64,000 nucleotides of DNA from Nocardia colli (lineage in GTDB: Bacteria > Actinomycetota > Actinomycetes > Mycobacteriales > Mycobacteriaceae), in assembly GCF_008704205.1 (NCBI RefSeq), contig NZ_VXLC01000010.1, positions 266,215 to 330,214 of the forward strand, given 5' to 3'. A program made the translations under genes and the position numbers. Position 1 is the stretch's first letter. Each line of letters opens with the position of its first letter. The notes under the pieces were generated by a model. That model searched no databases, was not told the origin of the DNA, and worked only from the letters and a program-made list of their open reading frames with translations. This document shows positions 17,799 to 28,063 of the stretch, in pieces.

Positions 17799-19172
17799 TC
17801 AGGGGGCGGTTGGCGCGGGGAGCTCCAGCACCAGGCGGATACCGCCCATTGTGCCGTCGTCGAAATAGGCTCGCCCGCCGTGCAATTGGGCCTGCTGGGC
17901 GACCAGCGCGAGACCCAGCCCCGACCCGCCCTTGCTGGCCTGACTGCCACGGAAGAACCGATCGAACACGGCCTGCCGCTCGTCCGCCGGGATGCCGCGA
18001 CCGTTGTCGTCCACGCTGATCACGATGTGCCCGTTCGGCGCTCGATGCGCGGAGACCAGCGCCTCGGTGGCGCGACCGTGTTTGACCGAGTTGGCCAGCG
18101 CGTTGTCCACCGCGAGGCGCAAACCCGCGGGCAGGCCCAGCGTGACCAGCTCGGTGTCGCTGTCGATGCGCACCTTCAACCCGGGGAAGTGCCGCATGGC
18201 GTCGTGCGCGGCCTGGTCGCACAGGTCGCCGACATCGGTGGCGACGTGGTCGCGTTCGTTGGTGAGATCGCCGGTCGCGAGCCGTTCCAGGGCCGCGAGG
18301 GTGGTTTCGACTCGGCCCTGGCTGCGTTGCAGATCGGCGAGGATCTCCGCGCGCTGCGCCTCGTCCAGGTCGAGGGTGCGTAAGACCTCCAGATCGGTGC
18401 GCATGGCGGTGAGCGGAGTGCGCAGCTCGTGCGCGGACACCGCGGCGAAATCGCGCGCGGTTTCCAGCGCGGCCGCGGTTTCCGACTGGGCCTGGTCCAC
18501 CCGCTGCAACATCGTATTCACCGCGTCGGCAAGCTTTTCCGCTTCGCGCACGCCTGAGCCGTCCACCGGCGTCTGCGGGTTCTGCGGATCGGGCAGACCG
18601 CTGCGCGCGTCGACCTGACGGGTGAGCCGCACGATCGGACGCACCGCACGCCCCGCCAGCAGCCAGCCCAGCGCCGCGGAGGCCGCGATGGCGAACAGGG
18701 CCCCGCCGAGCACCCAGCGTCGCTGCTCGGCGGTCGCGGCGGCCGCCGACGCGGTCGGGATGCCCATCGACACCACCCGGCCCGCGGGCTGATTCTCGGT
18801 CGTCGACAGGATCCGGTACGGCGTGCCGCCGACCGGCACCGTCCGCGAACCCGGTGCCAGATCGGGCAATTGGGTCGGCGTGCTCGCGATGACGTCGCCG
18901 TTCACCCGGACGGTGACGGCGATGTCGTTGTTCAACCCGGGCACGAAGCCGATAACGCGCACCACGACGACCGGTTCGATCAATACCAAGCGCGCGGCGA
19001 TCGCCAGCTGCTGATCGGATTGCCGCATGTTGTTGCGCTCGATCGCGTGAATACTGATCACGCTGATCACCGCGACGACGATGACCGCACCCGCGGCCGC
19101 CGCGCCTGCGACCCGGGTGCGCAGCGAAAAGGCCCGGCGCCACAGCGATTTCGGCGCGGCGACCTGCGTCAT
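17799..19172 (-). CDS. prrB: Two-component sensor histidine kinase PrrB
   Basis: 457 residues. Two transmembrane helices (about 20-42 and 160-182) flank an extracytoplasmic sensor of about 115 residues; a HAMP-like linker follows (AGRAVRPIVRLTRQVDARSG). The DHp H-box is SAHELRTPLTAM with the phospho-accepting His at about 248. ATPase boxes are N (LRLAVDNALANSVKHG), G1 (VDDNGRGIP), F (FDRFFRG) and G2 (GGSGLGLALV). The start ATG overlaps the prrA stop (ATGA), so the kinase is co-translated with the regulator. Homologous to Rv0902c PrrB, a kinase needed for mycobacterial growth and adaptation; the signal is not settled. Confidence 0.9.
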   Translation of the reverse strand: MTQVAAPKSLWRRAFSLRTRVAGAAAAGAVIVVAVISVISIHAIERNNMRQSDQQLAIAARLVLIEPVVVVRVIGFVPGLNNDIAVTVRVNGDVIASTPTQLPDLAPGSRTVPVGGTPYRILSTTENQPAGRVVSMGIPTASAAAATAEQRRWVLGGALFAIAASAALGWLLAGRAVRPIVRLTRQVDARSGLPDPQNPQTPVDGSGVREAEKLADAVNTMLQRVDQAQSETAAALETARDFAAVSAHELRTPLTAMRTDLEVLRTLDLDEAQRAEILADLQRSQGRVETTLAALERLATGDLTNERDHVATDVGDLCDQAAHDAMRHFPGLKVRIDSDTELVTLGLPAGLRLAVDNALANSVKHGRATEALVSAHRAPNGHIVISVDDNGRGIPADERQAVFDRFFRGSQASKGGSGLGLALVAQQAQLHGGRAYFDDGTMGGIRLVLELPAPTAP

Positions 19173-19879
19173 TTGGGCGCCCGCAGCACGAACCCGACCC
19201 CGCGGATCGTGTGCAGCAGCCGCGGCGCGCCATCCACCTCCAGCTTGCGCCGCAGGTACCCGACGAATACGTCGACCACATTGGTGTCGGCCGCGAAGTC
19301 GTAGCCCCACACCAGTTCCAGCAGCCGCTCGCGGCTCAGCACCACGCCGACATTGCGCGCCAGCGTGGACAGCAGCTCGAATTCCCGCTTGGTCAGCTCG
19401 ATTTCGGCGCCGTTCAGCAGCGCGCGATAGCCCGCGACATCGACTTCCAGCGGCCCGACGGTGATCGCGCCCGGCGTGGCCGGCGGCTGAGTATCGGTGC
19501 GCCTGCGCAGCAACGCCTTGATCCGCGCGACGAGTTCGGCCAGCACGAACGGCTTGACCAGATAGTCGTCGGCCCCCGATTCCAGTCCGGAGATCCGATC
19601 GTCCACCGAGGCCCGCGCGCTGAGCACACAGATCGGCACCTCGTTGCCCAGCGCGCGCAACGCGGTCACCACGCCCGCGCCATCGAGCACCGGCATGTTC
19701 ATATCGAGCACGATCGCGTCCGGCGCGTGCTCGTTCACGCTGCGCAGCGCCTGCGCGCCGTCCCTGGCCACCAGCACGTGGAACCCGGAAAGCCGCAGGC
19801 CGCGCTCGACCGACGCGAGCACGTCCTCGTCGTCATCGACGACGAGGACGGTCGGGGTCGTAGGTGTCACGTCTGTCAT
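19169..19879 (-). CDS. prrA: Two-component response regulator PrrA (OmpR family)
   Basis: 236 residues. Receiver domain (about 10-125) with acidic pocket DDDED, phospho-acceptor Asp at about 59 in IVLDMNMP, Thr/Ser and Lys switch residues (LSARAS, LVKPF). The C-terminal winged helix (140-235) includes LTKREFELLSTLARN and the recognition helix TNVVDVFVGYLRRKLE, and ends VGFVLRAPK. Paired with PrrB by ATGA overlap. In mycobacteria the PrrAB regulon includes respiration and central metabolism; the same role is inferred here. ATG 19879 follows a gap of 49 bp from the hemophore-like gene. Confidence 0.92.
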   Translation of the reverse strand: MTDVTPTTPTVLVVDDDEDVLASVERGLRLSGFHVLVARDGAQALRSVNEHAPDAIVLDMNMPVLDGAGVVTALRALGNEVPICVLSARASVDDRISGLESGADDYLVKPFVLAELVARIKALLRRRTDTQPPATPGAITVGPLEVDVAGYRALLNGAEIELTKREFELLSTLARNVGVVLSRERLLELVWGYDFAADTNVVDVFVGYLRRKLEVDGAPRLLHTIRGVGFVLRAPK

Positions 19880-19928
19880 TGTGCCGTCACCGATCGGTGC
19901 AACCGCTCAGGTGGGCATGCGCGCCCGG

Positions 19929-20315
19929 TCAGTAGTTGTGGCAGGAGTCGGCGACGGCCTGGATGGTGCCGCGCAGCTGGGCGTAGCGCGGGTCGTTCTG
20001 GGCCTGCTGGACCGCGTCCGGGTTCTCGTTGATCGCCCGCTGCAATTCCGCGCGGCGCTGCTCGACCGGCTGATCGAACTTGCGCTGCAACTCGGCCTTC
20101 TGCGCAGGGTTCGCGTCGAGCATCTTGGCCAGCTGCGGGGCCTTGTCGTGCAGCGCGGCGTCGACCTGCGCGAACGAACAGTCCGAGTTCAGCAGCGGGC
20201 CGGCCAGCTCCATCGGGTCGGCGGAGGCGATCGCCGGGCCGAGGAACACGGCGACGGTGGCCAGCCCGCCCGCGGCGAGGGCGGCGACAGCGGGACGGCC
20301 AACGGAACGCTTCAT
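19929..20315 (-). CDS. Exported hemophore-related protein (Rv0203/Rv1174c-like family)
   Basis: 128 residues. Signal peptide MKRSVGRPAVAALAAGGLATVAVF with cleavage near AIASA-DP. The mature part is all-helical with one N-terminal and one C-terminal cysteine (NSDCSFAQVDAAL and VADSCHNY), the pattern of the mycobacterial heme-binding helical-bundle family. Family members bind heme outside the cell or have related, unproven functions. ATG 20315 is chosen because the signal peptide starts there; the upstream 22 codons look non-coding. No MmpL or heme transporter gene is adjacent, so a heme role is only inferred. Confidence 0.75.
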   Translation of the reverse strand: MKRSVGRPAVAALAAGGLATVAVFLGPAIASADPMELAGPLLNSDCSFAQVDAALHDKAPQLAKMLDANPAQKAELQRKFDQPVEQRRAELQRAINENPDAVQQAQNDPRYAQLRGTIQAVADSCHNY

Positions 20316-20408
20316 GGTGTGACTCCAGTTCGTCGAGGGGTGGTTACCAGCGCCCTCGACGCTAGGCCGCCGCACTGGCACCTTGTTGAACGTTCCCTAA
20401 GGAATCTC

Positions 20409-20439
20409 TGAGCACCCACTTCGATCTGCGCGGTGCTCA
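20409..20439. promoter_or_regulatory. Inverted repeat between prpE end and hemophore-like gene start
   Basis: Perfect 8-bp inverted repeat TGAGCACC (20409-20416) and 20432-20439 with a 15-base spacer. It lies about 95 bp upstream of the hemophore-like start and 110 bp past the prpE stop. It may be a terminator for prpE or an operator. There is no T-run on the minus strand, so I cannot decide. Confidence 0.35.
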
Positions 20440-20550
20440 ACGGAAATATTCAGTAGGACAACTGATTTCATGAGCACATGGGTAACTCGCCGGGTACCGG
20501 CTAACTTGCCGCCGGGCGCCAACGGCACAGTCGCGGCACCCGAGTCTGGC

Positions 20551-22548
<1,998 letters not shown>

Positions 22549-22824
22549 ACCCGTGACTCCCTAGCCTCGCCTCGATGCCCGCCTCGATAGATCTGGTTGA
22601 TTGTGGCAGACTTCACGCGACGCCCGGGTGGGTGTTGTGACCTTTGGTTTTGCCTGGAACGGCCAGGTCAAGGGTCGCATGCTTACTCGGAGTCACCCAA
22701 GAAGTTATTGATCCGTTAGAATCTGATGTCACTTATTTGGGCCGTCGTAGACGCAATTTCTCGGCCAGCCGCAGTTCTCGGCCAGCTCCGCCTGTCGAGC
22801 CAGTATGCGTGTGGAGGTTCGCTG
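22549..22824. promoter_or_regulatory. Divergent promoter region between prpE and the conservon
   Basis: About 276 bp without a convincing gene. The part at 22690-22760 is distinctly less GC-rich than its surroundings. It includes TAGAAT at 22717-22722, a possible -10 element for the conservon, though no good -35 is visible. Both prpE and the kinase gene must be read from here. Confidence 0.4.
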
Positions 22825-22857
22825 ATGGCGCGTGGTTGGGGCCAGTTTGGAAAGTGA
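22825..22857 (+). CDS. Possible 10-codon leader peptide upstream of the conservon kinase
   Basis: ATG 22825 is preceded by GGAGG (22813-22817) at ideal spacing and reads MARGWGQFGK before TGA at 22855-22857. The stop lies 7 bases before ATG 22865 of the kinase gene, which by itself has only a poor ribosome site. This suggests a leader peptide whose translation couples to, or is needed for, kinase translation. Alternatively the good site could serve GTG 22832 in the kinase frame, but that spacing (14 bases) is too long. Short; not proven. Confidence 0.35.
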   Translation: MARGWGQFGK

Positions 22858-22864
22858 GTGGGAG

Positions 22865-25800
22865 ATGCGTGAGGCCGCTAGGTCCGGCAGAAGGCGCTGG
22901 GCGCTCGGCAACTGGGACCTGCGCTGGAAGGTGACGGCAGTTCTCGCCGTCCCGCTGGCCGTCGCGGTAGGCCTTGGCGTGTCCAGGATTTCATCGGAGT
23001 TCACCAACTCGGGTCGGCTCGCCGACGTCGCGGAGAACGTCCAGGCCATTCCGGCCGTCACGGCGCTGAGCGCGCAGACGGCGACGACTGTCGGTTCGCA
23101 GATGATCGCGGTCGCGCCGAACGTCTCGGTGGTGACCGACCAGAACCTCGCCGATCTCGACAAGGCGATTGCCAACGCGGAGAAGGCCGCCGACAAGCTC
23201 AGTGGTGTGTCCGGCGCGCGTTCGGCGTTGGACAGCATGCTCAATCAGGCAAAAGCCGTTCGGCAGCAAGGCAAGAACGTCAGCACCGGGCCGAGCTCGG
23301 ATGCCATCGGCCTGATCGACCGGGTGCGTAATGACAGCGTGCGGATCGTCGAGACGACGGTCGGCCAGGTCAGCGACACCGCGGTCGACACGGCCAAGCT
23401 GCGCCTCGTCGACTCGCTCAACACGCGTGCGACGCTGGTCGGCGAGGTCGCCGCGTTCCCAGAAGTGTTGAAGGACCCGAAGGTCGGCACGCCGGGCTTC
23501 CTCACCGCGGCCAACACCGAGCGCTCGCTGCTCGGCGTGCTGTCGCATCGGTTCGCCGACGGGGACACCTCGATCGCCGATCTGCGCGCGGGCATCGACA
23601 CTCGCGTGACGTTGCTGAACAGCCCGCAGTCGCAGGCCGGTCAGATTCCGGTCGGCGATCTGAAGAAGTCGCTCACCGACAGTCTCGCGGTCTACGAGCT
23701 CGTGGTGAGCCGGGCGACCAAGGACATCGACAGCGCGATGAACTCGCTGGTGTCCACCGCGCAACGGGACGCGTGGACCTACACCGCGGTCGTCGTCGCC
23801 ACCATCCTCGCGGCGTTGCTGCTCGCGGTGTTCGTGGCGCGCTCGATGATCGTGCCGCTGCACCGGCTTCGCCTGGCCGCCTTGCGGGTTGCCGAGAGCG
23901 ACCTGCCGCACGAGGTGGCCCAGCTCCGCACCGGCGCGTCGCCGGAAGAGGTGCCGCTGGAACCGATGCCGGTGCGCAGCACCGAGGAGATCGGCCAGCT
24001 GGCCCGCGCGGTGGACGACATCCACGGCCAGGCGCTGCGCCTCGCGAGCGACCAGGCGCAGATGCGTTCACAGGTCAACGACATGTTCGAGACGCTGGCC
24101 CGCCGCTCCAAGTCCCTGGTCGACCATCAGCTCAGCCTGATCGAGGCGATGGAGTACGACGAGAAGGACCCGCGGCTGCTGGAGAACCTGTTCCGGCTCG
24201 ACCATCTCGCCGCTCGTATGCGGCGTAACGGTGACAACCTGCTCATCCTCGCCGGCACCCGGCAGCGGCGCGCGAAGTCGGCCCCGGTCGAGATCGCCGA
24301 CGTGCTGCGGGCCGCGATCTCCGAGGTCGAGGACTACGAGCGCGTGAAACTGGGTGCCACGCCGCGTGGTTCGCTGGTCGAGCCCGCCGCCTCGGACATG
24401 GCGCACCTGTTCGCCGAGCTGCTGGACAACGCGCTGCGTGCCTCCCCGCCGGAGACCGACGTGAAGTTCACCTTCGCGCAGGCGCACGACCAGGGCATGC
24501 TCATCGAGGTGGCCGACCGCGGCATCGGTATGCCGCCGTCCGAAATGGCCGATATCAACCGGCGTCTGGAACAGACCGCCGAGCCCGGCCCCGACACCGC
24601 CCGGCACATGGGTCTTTTCGTGGTCGGCCGGCTGGCCGAGCGGCACGGGCTCACCGTGCGGCTGCGCCCGACCTTCGACACCGCGCGCGATCCGGGCGTC
24701 ACGGTGACCGTGCACGTTCCCGGCGGGCTCATCGTCGCGGGCAAGCCGATCACCGCGCAGCCGGTCACCCCGTCGCCGCAGGCGGGCGAGCGGCCGCGGC
24801 CGGCCGCTCCGTCGTCGATGCAGATGCGGGCGATCACCCGGACCCCGGGCGGCAACGTCATGGTGACCGTCGATCCCGGCGTCAGCGGACCGCTGCCGAT
24901 CACCAAGGCCAACCCCAGCGGGCCGATTCCGGCCGGCGGTGGGCTGCCGCAGCGGCAGCCGGGTAACTCGATGGCGTCCGGGCTGCAATCGAACGCACAG
25001 CAGCCGGGTGCGACGCTGCGCCCCGCACCGGGTGGTCCGCCGTCCGGTGGGCCGCAGCGCGGCAAGCTCGCCGCCGCGAACCTACCCAAGCGCAATCTCG
25101 CCCCCGGCGGTCCGCCGCCGCGGCAGCCGGGTGGTCCGGGCGAGCCGACCGTGACGGGTCTGCCGCCGCGGGACGCGAATTCGGGCGAGCTGCCCAAGCG
25201 TCAGCCGGGCAGCAACGGCGTACCGCAGCCGAGCATCAGTGGTCTCGCGCAGCCGCCCAGCGGCCTGCCGCAGCGTCAGCGTGGCGAGAACGGGCTCCCG
25301 CAACGGGATTCCACGCCGGGCGTGCTGCCGCAGCGGGACCCGAGCGCGGGCGGACTGCCGCAGCGCGACAGCGCCCCGGGTGGTCTGCCGCAACGGCAGA
25401 CCGGGCCGAGCGGCTTACCGCAGCGGGAGGGCCTGCCGCAACGCGACCCGAATGCCGGTGGTTTGCCACAGCGTGAGCCTGCGTCCGGTGACCTGCCGCA
25501 GCGCGAGTCCGCGTCCGGCGGTCTGCCGCAACGGGATCCGAGCGCGGGTGGCTTGCCGCAGCGTGAGCCGACCGCGGGCGGCTTGCCGCAGCGCGAGCCG
25601 ACCGCAGGTGGCCTGCCGCGTCGTCAGCGTGGCGAGAACGGTATGCCGCAGCGTGAGTCCGCGTCCGGTGGCTTGCCGCAACGGGATCCGAGCATCGGTG
25701 GTCTGCCGCAGCGTGAGTCCGCGTCCGGTGTTCTGCCGCAACGGGATCCGACCGCGAGTGGTCTGCCGCAACGTGATTCGAGTCTGCCGCAGCGCGATCC

Positions 25801-26677
25801 GAGTTCCGGTGGTCTGCCGCAGCGTGAGTCCGCGTCCGGTGGCTTGCCGCAACGGGATCCGAGCATCGGTGGTCTGCCGCAGCGTGACCCGAGTGCGGGC
25901 GGTTTGCCGCAGCGCGATTCGAGTCTGCCGCAGCGCGATCCGAGTTCCGGTGGTCTGCCGCAGCGTGACCCGAGTGCGGGCGGTCTGCCGCAGCGCGATC
26001 CGAGCACCGGTGGCCAGCGGCACGCGGCGGCCAGCCTGCCGCAGCGGGAGACGACACCGACCGGCCTGCCGCAGCGGCAGCCGGGCACCCAGGTGCCGCC
26101 GAACCTGCCCCAGCGCGAGCCGGGTGACGGTCTGCCGCAGCGGGATTCCTCGCCGGGCCTTGGTCTGTCCCAGCGCGGCCGGGGTACGCTGCCCGGCGTC
26201 GACGAGCAGCCGAAGGATGCGGAGGCCGCAGGCGGCGATCCAGGCAGGCACAGTTACCGCGCCAACCCGACCAGGACGGCGTCGTTCTTCCAGACCAGGC
26301 TTCAGCCCGCGGTCGAGACCGGCGATTCCGTCATGGGCGGGACACCGATTTTCGCGGAAATGATGTCGGCGTGGCTGTCAGACCCGAATATGGACAGGTC
26401 CACCGTGGCCGCCTCCTTCGAATCACCCGGTGATGAAGGATGGCAGGCGGCTCGGGCGGCCAGCGAGGCACAATCCGAAACAAGGACGGCGGCCGGGTTG
26501 CCGCAACGCAATCCGGGCGGAAGGCTGGTCCCGGGCGCCGTCAACGGTGCGGTGGAACGAGCACCGAGCCGTGATCCAGAAACGATCAGGTCCAGCCTGA
26601 GTCGCCATCAGCAGGGCGTCCGGGACGGCCGCGCGATGAGAGCAATGAACTTAACCGGAGATAAAGGAGACCGATGA
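22865..26677 (+). CDS. Conservon sensor kinase-like protein (CvnA) with LPQR-repeat tail
   Basis: 1270 residues. TM1 at about 22-42, a helical extracytoplasmic sensor (about 43-303), TM2 at about 306-327, then a HAMP-like linker. The kinase-like core includes SLVDHQLSLIEAMEYDEKDPRL and LDHLAARMRRNGDN in place of a standard H-box, and ATPase boxes HLFAELLDNALRASPP (about 515) and VADRGIGMPPSE (about 549). After residue about 635 the protein becomes disordered, Gly/Pro/Gln/Arg-rich, with about 300 residues of LPQR repeats. The C-terminal 180 residues are less repetitive. Homologous in place to CvnA of Streptomyces conservons and Rv3365c; its stop overlaps the roadblock start. The tail length is far beyond the usual. 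Confidence 0.9.
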   Translation: MREAARSGRRRWALGNWDLRWKVTAVLAVPLAVAVGLGVSRISSEFTNSGRLADVAENVQAIPAVTALSAQTATTVGSQMIAVAPNVSVVTDQNLADLDKAIANAEKAADKLSGVSGARSALDSMLNQAKAVRQQGKNVSTGPSSDAIGLIDRVRNDSVRIVETTVGQVSDTAVDTAKLRLVDSLNTRATLVGEVAAFPEVLKDPKVGTPGFLTAANTERSLLGVLSHRFADGDTSIADLRAGIDTRVTLLNSPQSQAGQIPVGDLKKSLTDSLAVYELVVSRATKDIDSAMNSLVSTAQRDAWTYTAVVVATILAALLLAVFVARSMIVPLHRLRLAALRVAESDLPHEVAQLRTGASPEEVPLEPMPVRSTEEIGQLARAVDDIHGQALRLASDQAQMRSQVNDMFETLARRSKSLVDHQLSLIEAMEYDEKDPRLLENLFRLDHLAARMRRNGDNLLILAGTRQRRAKSAPVEIADVLRAAISEVEDYERVKLGATPRGSLVEPAASDMAHLFAELLDNALRASPPETDVKFTFAQAHDQGMLIEVADRGIGMPPSEMADINRRLEQTAEPGPDTARHMGLFVVGRLAERHGLTVRLRPTFDTARDPGVTVTVHVPGGLIVAGKPITAQPVTPSPQAGERPRPAAPSSMQMRAITRTPGGNVMVTVDPGVSGPLPITKANPSGPIPAGGGLPQRQPGNSMASGLQSNAQQPGATLRPAPGGPPSGGPQRGKLAAANLPKRNLAPGGPPPRQPGGPGEPTVTGLPPRDANSGELPKRQPGSNGVPQPSISGLAQPPSGLPQRQRGENGLPQRDSTPGVLPQRDPSAGGLPQRDSAPGGLPQRQTGPSGLPQREGLPQRDPNAGGLPQREPASGDLPQRESASGGLPQRDPSAGGLPQREPTAGGLPQREPTAGGLPRRQRGENGMPQRESASGGLPQRDPSIGGLPQRESASGVLPQRDPTASGLPQRDSSLPQRDPSSGGLPQRESASGGLPQRDPSIGGLPQRDPSAGGLPQRDSSLPQRDPSSGGLPQRDPSAGGLPQRDPSTGGQRHAAASLPQRETTPTGLPQRQPGTQVPPNLPQREPGDGLPQRDSSPGLGLSQRGRGTLPGVDEQPKDAEAAGGDPGRHSYRANPTRTASFFQTRLQPAVETGDSVMGGTPIFAEMMSAWLSDPNMDRSTVAASFESPGDEGWQAARAASEAQSETRTAAGLPQRNPGGRLVPGAVNGAVERAPSRDPETIRSSLSRHQQGVRDGRAMRAMNLTGDKGDR
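25262..26150 (+). repeat. Coding tandem repeat region (LPQR units)
   Basis: In-frame degenerate tandem array, basic unit 30 bp encoding (G)LPQRDPSAG-type decapeptides; shortened units (LPQRDSS, 21 bp) and inserted ones also occur. The whole kinase contains 30 exact LPQR motifs, 28 of them in this segment. Higher-order copies are visible: RQRGENG appears twice about 350 bp apart, and the block LPQRDSSLPQRDPSSGG occurs twice. This indicates repeat expansion by segmental duplication. All copies stay in frame. Confidence 0.9.
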
Positions 26678-27087
26678 ACCCCGATCTAGGTGGTACGAAT
26701 CGTCAGCTGGATTGGCTGGTTTCGAACTTCGCCAACGAGGTTCCTGGCGTAGCCCATGCCGTCCTGGTCTCGGCTGACGGCCTACTCATGGCCGCGAGCG
26801 CTCAGCTGCCCGTCGACCGTGCCGAGCAGCTCTCGGCCGTTACCGCCGGACTGGCCAGCCTCTCGGTCGGCGTCTCGAACCTGTTCGAGGGCGGCACCGT
26901 GCTGCAATCCGTCGTCGAGATGGAGCACGGCTACCTGCTACTCATGGCGGTCGGCGACGGCTCGTACCTTGCCGTGCTGACCAACACGTCGTGCGACATC
27001 GGTCAGGTCGGCTACGAGATGGCGTTGTTGGTCGAGCGGGTTGGCCAGACAGTTCAGGCCACGCCACGCGTCACGATGGGTTCCTGA
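26674..27087 (+). CDS. Roadblock/LC7 domain protein (CvnB)
   Basis: 137 residues, one Roadblock/LC7 domain: LDWLVSNFANEVPGVAHAVLVSADGLLMAAS, then LPVDRAEQLSAVTAGLASLSVG and GYLLLMAVGDGSYLAVLTN. Such proteins act as partners or regulators of small Ras-like GTPases; in conservons CvnB is thought to work with the GTPase CvnD at the membrane near the sensor. ATG overlaps the kinase TGA (ATGA), so the two are translationally coupled. Equivalent to Rv3364c. Length and motif order are normal. Confidence 0.92.
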   Translation: MNPDLGGTNRQLDWLVSNFANEVPGVAHAVLVSADGLLMAASAQLPVDRAEQLSAVTAGLASLSVGVSNLFEGGTVLQSVVEMEHGYLLLMAVGDGSYLAVLTNTSCDIGQVGYEMALLVERVGQTVQATPRVTMGS

Positions 27088-27094
27088 TGGTGGG

Positions 27095-27469
27095 ATGGAC
27101 ATAGAAGATCACCGCTTGGGGAGCGCCGAGCCCAGTCTCGTCCGCCCATACTCGTTGACCGCAGGCCGAACGAGGCCCGCGGTCGAGTTGGCGTTGGAGG
27201 CGCTCGTCGCATCGCATCCGGTCGCCCTGGAGCGGCAGTTCGAACTGACCAACATCGAGACGTCAATCGTGGAGTTGTGCAGAGAATCGCCGTCCGTCGC
27301 TGAGGTAGCAGCCCGACTTGGTATCCCCATCGGGGTGGCTCGCGTGCTGGTTGCCGACCTGATCGAGGCCGGGCATGTACGCGTTTCGGCGACTTTGAAA
27401 GACGATTCCAGCGACGATGAACGTCGCGAGCTGATCGAAAGGGTTCTCAGTGGACTCCGGCGTATTTGA
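27095..27469 (+). CDS. DUF742 protein (CvnC)
   Basis: 124 residues, DUF742 domain with a winged-helix-like shape: VRPYSLTAGRTRP at the start, the helix pair IVELCRESPSVAEVAARLGIPIGVARVLVADLI and a short C-terminal helix LIERVLSGLRRI. In conservons this component links the kinase-like protein and the GTPase; biochemical role unknown. ATG 27095 lies 8 bases after the roadblock stop. Its 3' end overlaps the GTG start of the GTPase gene by 20 bases, in another frame. Confidence 0.9.
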   Translation: MDIEDHRLGSAEPSLVRPYSLTAGRTRPAVELALEALVASHPVALERQFELTNIETSIVELCRESPSVAEVAARLGIPIGVARVLVADLIEAGHVRVSATLKDDSSDDERRELIERVLSGLRRI

Positions 27470-28052
27470 TTCGACGGCGCAGGTCGACACCCGTACCAGC
27501 AAGCCAACGTCGGCGAAGATCGTGGTCGCGGGTGGCTTCGGTGTCGGTAAGACCACGATGGTCGGTGCTGTCTCGGAGATCGTTCCGCTGCGCACCGAGG
27601 CATTGGTGACCAATGCCAGTACCGGAATCGACAATTTGACGGGCATCCCGATGAAGTCGACCACCACCGTGGCGATGGACTTCGGCCGGATCAGCCTCGC
27701 CGACGATCTGGTGCTGTACCTCTTCGGTACGCCGGGCCAGTACCGATTCTGGTTCATGTGGGACGACCTGATCCGCGGCGCCATCGGCGCCGTGGTCCTG
27801 GTCGACACCCGCAGGCTCGAGGACAGCTTCGCGGCCGTCGACTACTTCGAAGCGCGCGGCCTACCGTTCCTGGTGGCGCTCAACGAATTCGACGACGCGC
27901 CGCGGTACCCGATCGAGGACATCCGGCAGGCCCTCGCGGTCCCGGCGGACGTGCCGATCCTGTCCATCGACGCCCGGCGTCGCGAGCCGGCCAAGCAGGC
28001 CTTGGTCGCGCTCACCGAGTACGCCCTGCGCAAGGTGATGCAGGGCTACTGA
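27450..28052 (+). CDS. Conservon small GTPase (CvnD)
   Basis: 200 residues, Ras-like/MglA-type GTPase. G1 P-loop GGFGVGKTT at residues 28-36; G3 LFGTPGQYRFWF (DxxG replaced by GTPG, as usual in conservon GTPases); G4 NEFDDA; the family's C-terminal ALVALTEYALRKVM. GTG 27450 overlaps the DUF742 gene. It completes a four-gene conservon in canonical order. The output of the switch is unknown; no cytochrome P450 gene, which accompanies some conservons, is adjacent. accD3 begins 12 bases after its stop, so read-through into accD3 is probable. Confidence 0.92.
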   Translation: MDSGVFDSTAQVDTRTSKPTSAKIVVAGGFGVGKTTMVGAVSEIVPLRTEALVTNASTGIDNLTGIPMKSTTTVAMDFGRISLADDLVLYLFGTPGQYRFWFMWDDLIRGAIGAVVLVDTRRLEDSFAAVDYFEARGLPFLVALNEFDDAPRYPIEDIRQALAVPADVPILSIDARRREPAKQALVALTEYALRKVMQGY

Positions 28053-28063
28053 GTGCTCGCGCG

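Noticed and set aside
25262..26150. CRISPR-like array
   Set aside because: The units are 21-30 bp coding tandem repeats without unique spacers, in frame in a known gene; no cas genes nearby.
25239..26363. Alternative plus- and minus-strand frames through the LPQR repeat region
   Set aside because: They are long only because the 30-bp repeat lacks stops in several frames; the product is Arg/Ser/Ala-rich repeats, and the kinase frame is fixed by flanking domains.
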